From the NCBI GenBank assembly GCA_951804985.1, contig OX638130.1, positions 124,881,593-124,945,592 on the forward strand: a stretch of 64,000 nt of DNA, written 5' to 3'. Every line of letters begins with the position of its first letter. Position 1 is the first letter of the stretch. The position numbers and the translations under genes were made by a program. The notes under the pieces were generated by a model. The model saw only the letters and a list, made by a program, of their open reading frames with translations, did not search any database and was not told the DNA's origin. The DNA comes from Dryomyza anilis. Taxonomy: Eukaryota > Arthropoda > Insecta > Diptera > Dryomyzidae. Of this stretch, positions 27,601-36,587 are shown piece by piece.

Positions 27601-29445
27601 CATTTTATAGTGGTTTCAAAGTAGATTACTTACTGCAAAATTCATCAAATTCGCACCAGTGGTCCTGGAGTAAACGGCTGATGAATCAAGATTTTCTTAA
27701 AACCTTCATATCTTCTAAACGGAGCGTCGTAGAGGGGTCAAAGTAGGCGCATTTTATAGTGGTTTCAAAGTAGATTACTTACTGCAAAATTCATCAAATT
27801 CGCACCAGTGGTCCTGGAGTAAACGGCTGATGAATCAAGATTCTCTTAAAACCTTCATATCTTCTAAACGGAGCGTCGTAGAGGGGTCAAAGTAGGCGCA
27901 ATTTTTGTGAATTTTAAAATCGATTTTTTAAAATTAAATTTCGTAAATCTGCTATAACTTCTAAACGGAGCGTCGTAGAGGGGTCAAAGTAGGCGCATTT
28001 TATAGTGGTTTCAAAGTAGATTACTTACTGCAAAATTCATCAAATTCGCACCAGTGGTCCTGGAGTAAACGGCTGATGAATCAAGATTTTCTTAAAACCT
28101 TCATATCTTCTAAACGGAGCGTCGTAGAGGGGTCAAAGTTGGAGAAATGTTTGTGAATTTTAAAATCGATTTTTTAAAATTAAATTTCGTAAATCTGCTA
28201 TAACTTCTAAACGGAGCGTCGTAGAGGGGTCAAAGTAGGCGAAATTTTTGTGAATTTTAAAATCGATTTTTTAAAATTAAATTTCGTAAATCTGCTAAAA
28301 CTTCTAAACGGAGCGTCGTAGAGGGGTCAAAGTAGGCGCAATTTTTGTGAATTTTAAAATCGATTTTTTAAAATTAAATTTCGTAAATCTGCTATAACTT
28401 CTAAACGGAGCGTCGTAGAGGGGTCAAAGTAGGCGCATTTTATAGTGGTTTCAAAATAGATTACTTACTGCAAAATTCGTCAAATTCGCACCAGTGGTCC
28501 TGGAGTAAACGGCTGATGAATCAAGATTTTCTTAAAACCTTCATATCTTCTAAACGGAGCGTCGTAGAAGGGTCAAAGTAGGCGCAATTTTTGTGAATTT
28601 TAAAATCGATTTTTTAAAATTAAATTTCGTAAATCTGCTATAACTTCTAAACGGAGCGTCGTAGAAGGGTCAAAGTAGGCGCAATTTTGGTGAATTTTAA
28701 AATCGATTTTTTAAAATTAAATTTCGTAAATCTGCTATAACTTCTAAACGGAGCGTCGTAGAGGGGTCAAAGTAGGCGCATTTTATAGTGGTTTCAAAGT
28801 AGATTACTTACTGCAAAATTCATCAAATTCGCACCAGTGGTCCTGGAGTAAACGGCTGATGAATCAAGATTTTCTTAAAACCTTCATATCTTCTAAACGG
28901 AGCGTCGTAGAGGGGTCAAAGTTGGAGAAATGTTTGTGAATTTTAAAATCGATTTTTTAAAATTAAATTTCGTAAATCTGCTATAACTTCTAAACGGAGC
29001 GTCGTAGAGGGGTCAAAGTAGGCGCAATTTTTGTGAATTTTAAAATCGATTTTTTAAAATTAAATTTCGTAAATCTGCTATAACTTCTAAACGGAGCGTC
29101 GTAGAGGGGTCAAAGTAGGCGCAATTTTTGTGAATTTTAAAATCGATTTTTTAAAATTAAATTTCGTAAATCTGCTATAACTTCTAAACCGAGCGTCGTA
29201 GAGGGGTCAAAGTAGGCGCATTTTATAGTGGTTTCAAAATAGATTACTTACTGCAAAATTCATCAAATTCGCACCAGTGGTCCTGGAGTTAACAGCTGAT
29301 GAATCAAGATTTTCTTAAAACCTTCATATCTTCTAAACGGAGCCTCGTAGAGGAGTCAAAGTTGGAGCAATTTTTGTGACTTTTAAAATCGATTTTTTAA
29401 AATTAAATTTCGTAAATCTGCTATAACTTCTAAACGGAGCGTCGT
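24640..29445. repeat. Tandem pair of 2,401-bp higher-order satellite blocks
   Basis: Position x and x+2,401 match base for base at every rare marker checked: the gggtccaag core variant (24,747 and 27,148), ggagaaatg, the gattctctt variant (25,438 and 27,839), caaaatagatt with aaattcgtc (26,05x and 28,45x), and gttaacagctg (26,887 and 29,288). Similarity stops at about 29,445, where copy 2 reads gaggggtcaaaata and copy 1 reads gaagggtcaaagta. The length equals 7 A monomers plus 14 B monomers (1,043 + 1,358), and I count seven A tails in copy 1. The near identity implies a recent duplication by unequal exchange, or an assembly duplication. Confidence 0.88.
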
Positions 29446-30989
29446 AGAGGGGTCAAAATAGTCGCATTTTATAGTGGTTTTAAAGTAGATTACTTACTGC
29501 AAAATTCATCAAATTCGCACCAGTGGTCCTGGAGTAAACGGCTGATGAATCAAGATTTTCTTAAAACCTTCATATCTTCTAAACGGAGCGTCGTAGAGGG
29601 CTCAAAGTAGGCGCAATTTTTGTGAATTTTAAAATCGATTTTTAAAAATTAAATTTCGTAAATCTGCTATAACTTCTAAACGGAGCGTCGTCGAGGGGTC
29701 AAGGTAGTCGCATTTTATAGTGGTTTCAAAGTAGATTACTTACTGCAAAATTCATCAAATTCGCACCAGTGGTCCTGGAGTAAACGGCTGATGAATCAAG
29801 ATTTTCTTAAAACCTTCATATCTTCTAAACGGACCGTTGTAGAGGGGTCAAAGTTGGAGCAATTTTTGTGAATTTTAAAATCGATTTTTTTAAATTAAAT
29901 TTCGTAAATCTGCTATAACTTCTAAACGGAGCGTCGTAGAGGGGTCAAAGTAGGCGCAATTTTTGTGAATTTTAAAATCGATTTTTTAAAATTAAATTTC
30001 GTAAATCTGCTATAACTTCTAAACGGAGCGTCGTAGAGGGGTCAAAGAAGGCGCATTTTATAGTGGTTTCAAAGTAGATTACTTACTGCAAAATTCGCAC
30101 CAGTGGTCCTGGAGTAAACGGCTGATGAATCAAGATTTTCTTAAAACCTTCATATCTTCTAAACGGAGCGTCGTAGAGGGCTCAAAGTAGGCGCAATTTT
30201 TGTGAATTTTAAAATCGATTTTTTAAAATTAAATTTCGTAAATCTGCTATAACTTCTAAACGGAGCGTCGTAGAGGGGTCAAAGTAGGCGCAATTTTTGT
30301 GAATTTTAAAATCGATTTTTTAAAATTAAATTTCGTAAATCTGCTATAACTTCTAAACGGAGCGTCGTAGAGGGGTCAAAGTAGGCGCATTTTATAGTGG
30401 TTTCAAAATAGATAACTTACTGCAAAATTCATCAAATTCGCACCAGTGGTCCTGGAGTAAACGGCTGATGAATCAAGATTTTCTTAAAACCTTCATATCT
30501 TCTAAACGGAGCGTCGTAGAGGGCTCAAAGTAGGCGCAATTTTTGTGAATTTTAAAATCGATTTTTAAAAATTAAATTTCGTAAATCTGCTATAACTTCT
30601 AAACGGAGCGTCGTAAAGGGGTCAAAGTAGTCGCATTTTATAGTGGTTTCAAAGTAGATTACTTACTGCAAAATTCATCAAATTCGCACCAGTGGTCCTG
30701 GAGTAAACGGCTGATGAATCAAGATCTTCTTAAAACCTTCATATCTTCTAAACGGAGCGTCGTAGAGGGGTCAAAGTTGGAGAAATTTTTGTGAATTTTA
30801 AAATCGATTTTTTTAAATTAAATTTCGTAAATCTGCTATAACTTCTAAACGGAGCGTCGTAGAGGGGTCAAAGTAGGCGCAATTTTTGTGAATTTTAAAA
30901 TCGATTTTTTAAAATTAAATTTCGTAAATCTGCTATAACTTCTAAACGGAGCGTCGTAGAGGGGTCAAAGTAGTCGCATTTTATAGTGG

Positions 30990-32280
30990 TTTCAAAGTAG
31001 ATAAATTAAATTTCGTAAATCTGCTATAACTTCTAAACGGAACGTCGTAAAGGGGTCAAAGTAGTCGCATTTTATAGTGGTTTCAAAGTAGATTACTTAC
31101 TGCAAAATTCATCAAATTCGCACCAGTTGTCCTGGAGTAAACTGCTGATGAATCAAGATTTTCTTAAAACCTTCATATCTTCTAAACGGAGCGTCGTAGA
31201 GGGGTCAAAGTAGGCGCAATTTTTGTGAATTTTAAAATCGATTTTTTAAAATTAAATTTCGTAAATCTGCTATAACTTCTAAACGGAGCGTCGTAGAGGG
31301 GTCAAAGTAGGCGCATTTTATAGTGGTTTCAAAATAGATAACTTACTGCAAAATTCATCAAATTCGCACCAGTGGTCCTGGAGTAAACGGCTGATGAATC
31401 AAGATTTTCTTAAAACCTTCATATCTTCTAAACGGAGCGTCGTAGAGGGGTCAAAGTTGGCTCAATTTTTGTGAATTTTAAAATCGATTTTTCAAAATTA
31501 AATTTCGTAAATCTGCTATAACTTCTAAACGGAGCGTCGTAGAGGGGTCAAAGTAGTCGCATTTTATAGTGGTTTCAAAGTAGATAAATTAAATTTCGTA
31601 AATCTGCTATAACTTCTAAACGGAACGTCGTAAAGGGGTCAAAGTAGTCGCATTTTATAGTGGTTTCAAAGTAGATTACTTACTGCAAAATTCATCAAAT
31701 TCGCACCAGTTGTCCTGGAGTAAACTGCTGATGAATCAAGATTTTCTTAAAACCTTCATATCTTCTAAACGGAGCGTCGTAGAGGGGTCAAAGTAGGCGC
31801 AATTTTTGTGAATTTTAAAATCGATTTTTTAAAATTAAATTTCGTAAATCTGCTATAACTTCTAAACGGAGCGTCGTAGAGGGGTCAAAGTAGGCGCATT
31901 TTATAGTGGTTTCAAAATAGATAACTTACTGCAAAATTCATCAAATTCGCACCAGTGGTCCTGGAGTAAACGGCTGATGAATCAAGATTTTCTTAAAACC
32001 TTCATATCTTCTAAACGGAGCGTCGTAGAGGGGTCAAAGTTGGAGAAATTTTTGTGAATTTTAAAATCGATTTTTTTAAATTAAATTTCGTAAATCTGCT
32101 ATAACTTCTAAACGGAGCGTCGTAGAGGGGTCAAAGTAGGCGCAATTTTTGTGAATTTTAAAATCGATTTTTTAAAATTAAATTTCGTAAATCTGCTATA
32201 ACTTCTAAACGGAGCGTCGTAGAGGGGTCAAAGTAGTCGCATTTTATAGTGGTTTCAAAGTAGATAAATTAAATTTCGTA
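30990..32280. repeat. Chimeric A-to-B satellite monomers
   Basis: At 31,001, 31,584 and 32,264 an A tail broken after caaagtagat continues as the B tail segment aaattaaatttcg. The spacings are 583 and 680 bp, differing by exactly one B monomer (97 bp). The reciprocal of the ctgc chimera, it is carried in a small local higher-order block. Confidence 0.85.
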
Positions 32281-33045
32281 AATCTGCTATAACTTCTAAA
32301 CGGAGCGTCGTAAAGGGGTCAAAGTAGTCGCATTTTATAGTGGTTTCAAAGTAGATTACTTACTGCAAAATTCATCAAATTCGCACCAGTTGTCCTGGAG
32401 TAAACTGCTGATGAATCAAGATTTTCTTAAAACCTTCATATCTTCTAAACGGAGCGTCGTAGAGGGGTCAAAGAAGGCGCAATTTTTGTGAATTTTAAAA
32501 TCGATTTTTTAAAATTAAATTTCGTAAATCTGCTATAACTTCTAAACAGAGCGTCGTAGAGGGGTCAAAGTAGTCGCAAAGTAGGGTCAAAGTAGGCGCA
32601 TTTTATGGTTTCAAAGTAGATTACTTACTGCAAAATTCATCAAATTCGCACCAGTGGTCCTGGAGTAAACGGCTGATGAATCAAGATTTTCTTAAAACCT
32701 TCATATCTTCTAAACGGACCGTCGTATAGGGGTCAAAGTAGGCGCAATTTTTGTGAATTTTAAAATCGATTTTTTAAAATTAAATTTCGTAAATCTGCTA
32801 TAACTTCTAAACGGAGCGTCGTAGAGGGGTCAAAGTAGGCGCATTTTACAGTGGTTTCAAAGTAGATTACTTACTGCAAAATTTATCATTTTCGCTCCAG
32901 TGGTCCTGGAGTAAACGGCTGATGAATCAAAATTTTCGTAAAACCTTCATATCTTCTAAACGGAGCGTCGTAGAGGGGTCAAAGTTTACGCAATTTTTGT
33001 AAATTTTAAAATCGATTTTTTTAAATTAAATTTCGTATCTTCGTT

Positions 33046-33145
33046 GTCCTAGGAAGGGGTAAATTGACGCCTCCTGCAGACCTTTGGACCTATCATTTAA
33101 ATGGTCTTCAATTGGGGAATATGATTCTGTTCAAAATACATTTGT
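33046..33145. repeat. Half-copy of the 62-kb foldback family at the satellite edge
   Basis: The sequence from aggaaggggta through cagacctttggacctatca and ggtcttcaattggggaat to ttctgttcaaaata matches, with substitutions, the left arm of the foldback elements at 61.9-62.4 kb. Only one arm is recognised here. It starts within a few bases of the last satellite base. Confidence 0.6.
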
Positions 33146-33439
33146 TACGCTGAGTTCGAAAATTGCGGCACCCGAGACAACATTTCTGGCATTTTTATAG
33201 AAATGTTTCCAACAGGTTGTAAAATTTTGTAGAATTTTAATAGCAGATTACGGAATATTTTGGAAATGGGCAGAAAATATACAGTTGTCCTTTTTCTGTT
33301 TGAAATATCTCGAAAAATGTTTTAAAGCTGCCTTGAAACCTGCTAAAAATTGTATCTGCTCAGTTGTATAAAATAACTCTAGTTTTTGAGATATAATAGT
33401 AATAATAGTTGGTACTACAGTCCTATAAGAACTTAGGCC
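33146..33439. other. AT-rich spacer without a recognised feature
   Basis: I see no convincing exon, RNA gene or repeat in this stretch. The 67-codon minus-strand open frame that overlaps it has no recognisable domain and low complexity typical of chance. Confidence 0.5.
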
Positions 33440-33702
33440 GAGCTCTCGCACCGGTTGGAGCTGTGCGTGTTATATTTGTACTCAAAGAGGTGGGACCTAC
33501 AGCTTATTGCCGAATCCGAACGGCGGGTGAGAGCTTTTCATAGGCAATGTTTTACTCTCGTAGGTTTACCGCTTACTGCCGAGAGGTAGCGCGGTAGAGA
33601 GAAATGTTTCTATGAAAAGATGTTGTTAGCCCCAGTCCAGGCTTGAACCGGGGACCTTTCGGATCGCAGTCCAACACACTAACCACTGAGCTACCGCGGC
33701 CA
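33440..33702 (-). mobile_element. tRNA-derived SINE-like element
   Basis: Read on the minus strand, 33,702 to about 33,624 is tRNA-like. It has an A-box-like TAGCTCAGTGG and a B box GGTTCAAGCC, and resembles a tRNA-Phe gene in the anticodon and variable arms (GTTGGACTGCGATCC then AAAGGTCCCCGG). It cannot fold as a good tRNA: the anticodon loop has lost a base and the acceptor arms do not pair. It is followed by a roughly 185-bp unrelated body of normal base composition and an (ATT)-like tail near 33,400. Head, body and simple tail in that order are the layout of a tRNA-derived SINE. The exact 3' end and target duplication were not resolved. Confidence 0.6.
33624..33702 (-). pseudogene. tRNA-like head (degenerate, Phe-like)
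   Basis: A- and B-box promoter motifs for RNA polymerase III are intact, but the cloverleaf is broken: the T-stem has a mismatch, the acceptor stem is unpaired and no consistent anticodon can be read. This suits a SINE head or tRNA pseudogene rather than a working tRNA gene. Confidence 0.6.
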
Positions 33703-33971
33703 ATTATTAAAATTTCTATAAATAAATTTAAAATAAGTTTAAGGCAATATTTAGAAGTTGTGAAGCTTGTGCGGACGCGACGATAACCAATTGAAAGAAA
33801 AATTTACAGTATTCCGGTAGAATATTGGATTAAATAATTTTAGTCAACGCTCCACCCTACAGTTGACATCTATAGACTGATTCAAAATAAATAGAAATAG
33901 CTGTATTTATAAAACAATTCCAGTTTTTTAAATTGTTTTTGCGATCATATCTAAGAAATAGTTAAAAATGT
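33703..33971. other. AT-rich spacer
   Basis: Nothing beyond AT-rich non-coding sequence was recognised here. Confidence 0.5.
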
Positions 33972-33975
33972 GTAT

Positions 33976-34514
33976 GGGCCATTCCACACCAAATCGACCA
34001 GCGGCTGGAACTCACCTTCTTCGATTTCAATGAAATTTAGGCAGCTGATAAAGCTTATTGAGATATGCATTGACCAATTTTTATCGACCTACTATCTACT
34101 TCCATTAAATCAACCAAAATTTGTGATTTTTTTCAGAATTGGTCCATTTTAAGAACATCAATTTTGAAGTGCTAGGATAATGACGACGGGCCACCTTTTC
34201 AAGTTTAGCAATAACAACTTAATTTCTCCAAAAGCTTGTTCTATTTGCTTTAAAACGAACGAACCATCAATAGAGTTTCTAGCATATCTACTTTAAGAGA
34301 TATTGAAATATTAACAACCATACAAAAGTGATTTTTGGCCAATTTTTTGTAACTTTGAAGCACTGTATCTCTGGAAGTAGTGGTCGAAAAAAATAAAAAC
34401 AAATTGGTCAATGCATATCTCAATAAGCTTTATCAGTTGCCTAAATTTCATTGAAATCGAAAAGGTAAAATCTCAAAATGTACTTTTTTTGGTCAATTTG
34501 GTGTGGAATGGCCC
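33976..34514. mobile_element. Foldback/MITE element with 4-bp target duplication GTAT
   Basis: The element starts GGGCCATTCCACACCAAAT and ends with its reverse complement ATTTGGTGTGGAATGGCCC. It is flanked on both sides by GTAT (33,972-33,975 and 34,515-34,518). A second pair of inverted arms lies inside (about 34,028-34,082 and 34,399-34,452), roughly 50 bp and nearly perfect, built around aaagcttattgagatatgca. No transposase is present. The superfamily is not assigned. Confidence 0.85.
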
Positions 34515-34518
34515 GTAT

Positions 34519-35305
34519 AATTTAAATTAGTTTATTGAGTATAGTCCCAACTTACTGTTTGTCGACGACAAGCTATCACACAATACATACACCTTGTATT
34601 CTATGGAAATTATCTTTTAATAAATTGCATTTATTAAACTATTTCGTATATATTTATTTCGGGTGATTGGATTTACAGTGTATTATTATTTATTTTTATT
34701 ATTAATAATATTGCCTCTGTTCTAGAAACATGTATCGTAATTATTATTATTTCAATTATTTAAAATACATCACCTGCTGCTTGCTTACGAGAGATTCAGC
34801 CTAAAAGCGGATCGTTACGTTAACGTTAGTTATTCGATAATAAATAAAACCCTTATGTTGAAAAAATTACAAATATAATGCCATTAATTAGCAATTATTC
34901 TTTTACTTGTTTTTACTTCATATCAATAATTTATAAATAACATAAACTACTTAAATAGTTATTATGGATCATTATACAAATAATACAAATGCTCTAAGTA
35001 ATACATATAAATGTATTTTAGTTATAATATATATATGTATGTATAGTATATGGTACGTACGGATACAACTAATTGTAAGTGTTATAAATTACGATGTCTT
35101 CAATATACATATGCTTGCTATAATAATGTATAAATTAAAATGTACAAAATGAGAATTTTACAAACTTATAAAATATTTATATATATATAGTGGTATAATA
35201 TTTATATAAAAATACAAACAATAAAAGCTATGTATTTGTATGTGTTTTGAGAAAAACAGTTGAATAAACTTAAAATTTCGCCAGCGAGGAGGACGACGAC
35301 GATTA
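34519..35305 (-). other. tay: Probable 3'UTR and downstream flank of tay
   Basis: This AT-rich sequence directly follows the tay stop codon. It contains TA-rich microsatellite-like runs and no continuing open frame. The transcript end is not determined. Minus-strand AATAAA signals occur only from 34,694 downward, which would give a 3'UTR of at least about 600 nt. Confidence 0.45.
34689..34694 (-). terminator. tay: Candidate polyadenylation signal AATAAA for tay
   Basis: Plus-strand TTTATT reads as AATAAA on the minus strand and is the first such signal met downstream of the stop at 35,306. The surrounding sequence is AT-rich, so chance occurrence is likely, and other signals follow near 34,650 and 34,630. 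Confidence 0.25.
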
Positions 35306-35450
35306 TCATCGACCTGAAGACGAACTTGAGGGCGCTGTCGCCGAATCTTCTTTTTTAGTTGTGTGTATTGAATCCACAGAGATTGGATGTGGTATTGCGG
35401 ACAGCACAGGCGGTTTGTGCAGCTGCTGCTGTTGTTGCTGCTGCTGTTGG

Positions 35451-35485
<35 letters not shown>

Positions 35486-35495
35486 CTGCTGTTGT

Positions 35496-35527
<32 letters not shown>

Positions 35528-36587
35528 TTGTTGTTGCTGTTGTTGCTGCATATGTTGTTGCTGCATTTGCTGCTGCATTTGTTGCTGCTGCTGTGACGCA
35601 ACGGACAACGGCGCCGAGATATTTTGTTGAATACGATGATGCTGCAGACTGCCCATCGACGGCGGCGGTATCGGACTTGGCTCCTTTGCGCGCAAATGCG
35701 CCGCCGACTGCACCGCGTACATGCTCATCGCCGCCTTGTGCCGTTCCTCCTCGTGTCGAAAGGCCACCTCCATCATGGGATTAAAGCGCAACATCGGCGC
35801 ATACGCATCACGACCATAGATATCCATTCCCCAGCCGGGCGGCGCTGGCGGTCCGTACGGTCCCAGTGGTGGACCGCCCAAACTGTGCGGCAGCATAGAG
35901 CGCGCCAAGTGGGGCGGAGGTACGTGCGTGACATGTCGACTGGCCATGAACGAGTGATGCGCTGCCGCTGCGGCATTTGCCTGCGCCGCTGCTGCCATTG
36001 ACTGCTGAAACCTTTGATCGTTTGCGCTGGCACGCATCATCATCGCTTCCTGTTCCTCTTTTGTGGGGCGCGGGTGTTCTTCCTTGATGCGTATATCGGG
36101 AGGCGGTAGTCCCATATCGCTGCCAGGTCGATGCGGCGAACGTTCACGTGCCGCCGAGTTGGCTGCCGCCGCCGCTACAGATGCCGCATGCGCCATTTTG
36201 TTGCTTTCGTTGAGTCGCTGTTGCTGCAGCATGCGTTCCCGTTCCAATTCGCGTCGTTCCATCTCACGTCGTTCACGCTCTTTACGTTCACGTTCTCGCT
36301 CTCGTTCGCGTTCACGCTCCCGTTCGCGTTCACGTTCGCGCTCTCGTTCACGTTCACGCTCCTGCTGTTCACGCTTCAGTTTCTCCTCCTTCTCCTTGCG
36401 TTCACGCTCTTCGCGCTCACGTTCGCGTCGTTGTCGTTCACGCTCGCGCTGTTCGCGTTCACGCATCTCACGTTCGCGTTCACGTTCCTCGGCCTCGCGG
36501 CGTGCATTGTCCAGGCCAGGATCTGGTTTTAGGGGCCAGGCCGGTTGACCCGGCGGCGTGTGGTAGGGCACACTGCGTGGCAAGGCA
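35306..36587 (-). CDS. tay: tay exon 15 (C-terminus: Arg/Glu repeat and polyQ)
   Basis: Acceptor gcaaattttatttcag; the exon runs to TGA at 35,306-35,308. It starts ALPRSVPYHTPPGQPAWPLK, then an REREREER repeat (about 36,230-36,500, charged helix or coiled-coil-like), IKEEHPRP (a sumoylation-like I/VKEE site), Ala-rich segments, MYAVQSAAHLRAKEPSPIPP, a glutamine tract (about 35,417-35,590) and the tail ending SIHTTKKEDSATAP. Vertebrate AUTS2 has a comparable Arg/Asp/Glu-rich C-terminal half. Confidence 0.93.

Larger units (their letters stand above)
1..33045. repeat. 33-kb complex satellite array of two core-sharing monomers (149 bp A, 97 bp B)
   Basis: Tandem repeats fill the first 33 kb. 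Every monomer begins with the same 40-bp core, starting CTTCTAAACGGAGCGTCGTA and ending AAAGTAGGCGCA. In type A the core is followed by a 109-bp tail (ttttatagtggtttcaaag through gaatcaagattttc to ccttcatat), giving a period of 149 bp, measured for example between the cggagc positions 5162, 5311, 5460 and 5609. In type B it is followed by a 57-bp AT-rich tail (atttttgtgaatttt, atcgatttttt, aaatttcgtaaatctg), giving 97 bp, measured between 2944 and 3041. Both types share one orientation and are freely intermixed. No open reading frame persists beyond periodicity artefacts. The left end lies outside the window. The right end is at about 33,045, where the last B tail runs into unrelated sequence. 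I do not recognise it as a named satellite. A pericentromeric location is possible but not shown. Confidence 0.97.

Noticed and set aside
1..33045. CRISPR-like array
   Set aside because: The repeats are contiguous 149/97-bp monomers without unique spacers, in a eukaryotic context with spliced genes.
33624..33702. Functional tRNA gene
   Set aside because: The acceptor stem does not pair and the anticodon loop is one base short; SINE head or pseudogene fits better.
35359..36548. Several plus-strand open frames rich in Cys, Leu, Ala or Ser/Arg
   Set aside because: They are antisense readings of the tay exon 15 glutamine and Arg/Glu repeats; the minus-strand frame has family homology and proper splice sites.
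35306..36587. Atrophin/Grunge identity for the Arg/Glu-rich exon
   Set aside because: The REREREE repeat resembles Atrophin superficially, but upstream exons match AUTS2 blocks (HX repeat, AMHV-IAW, IIDGFA), which Atrophin lacks.
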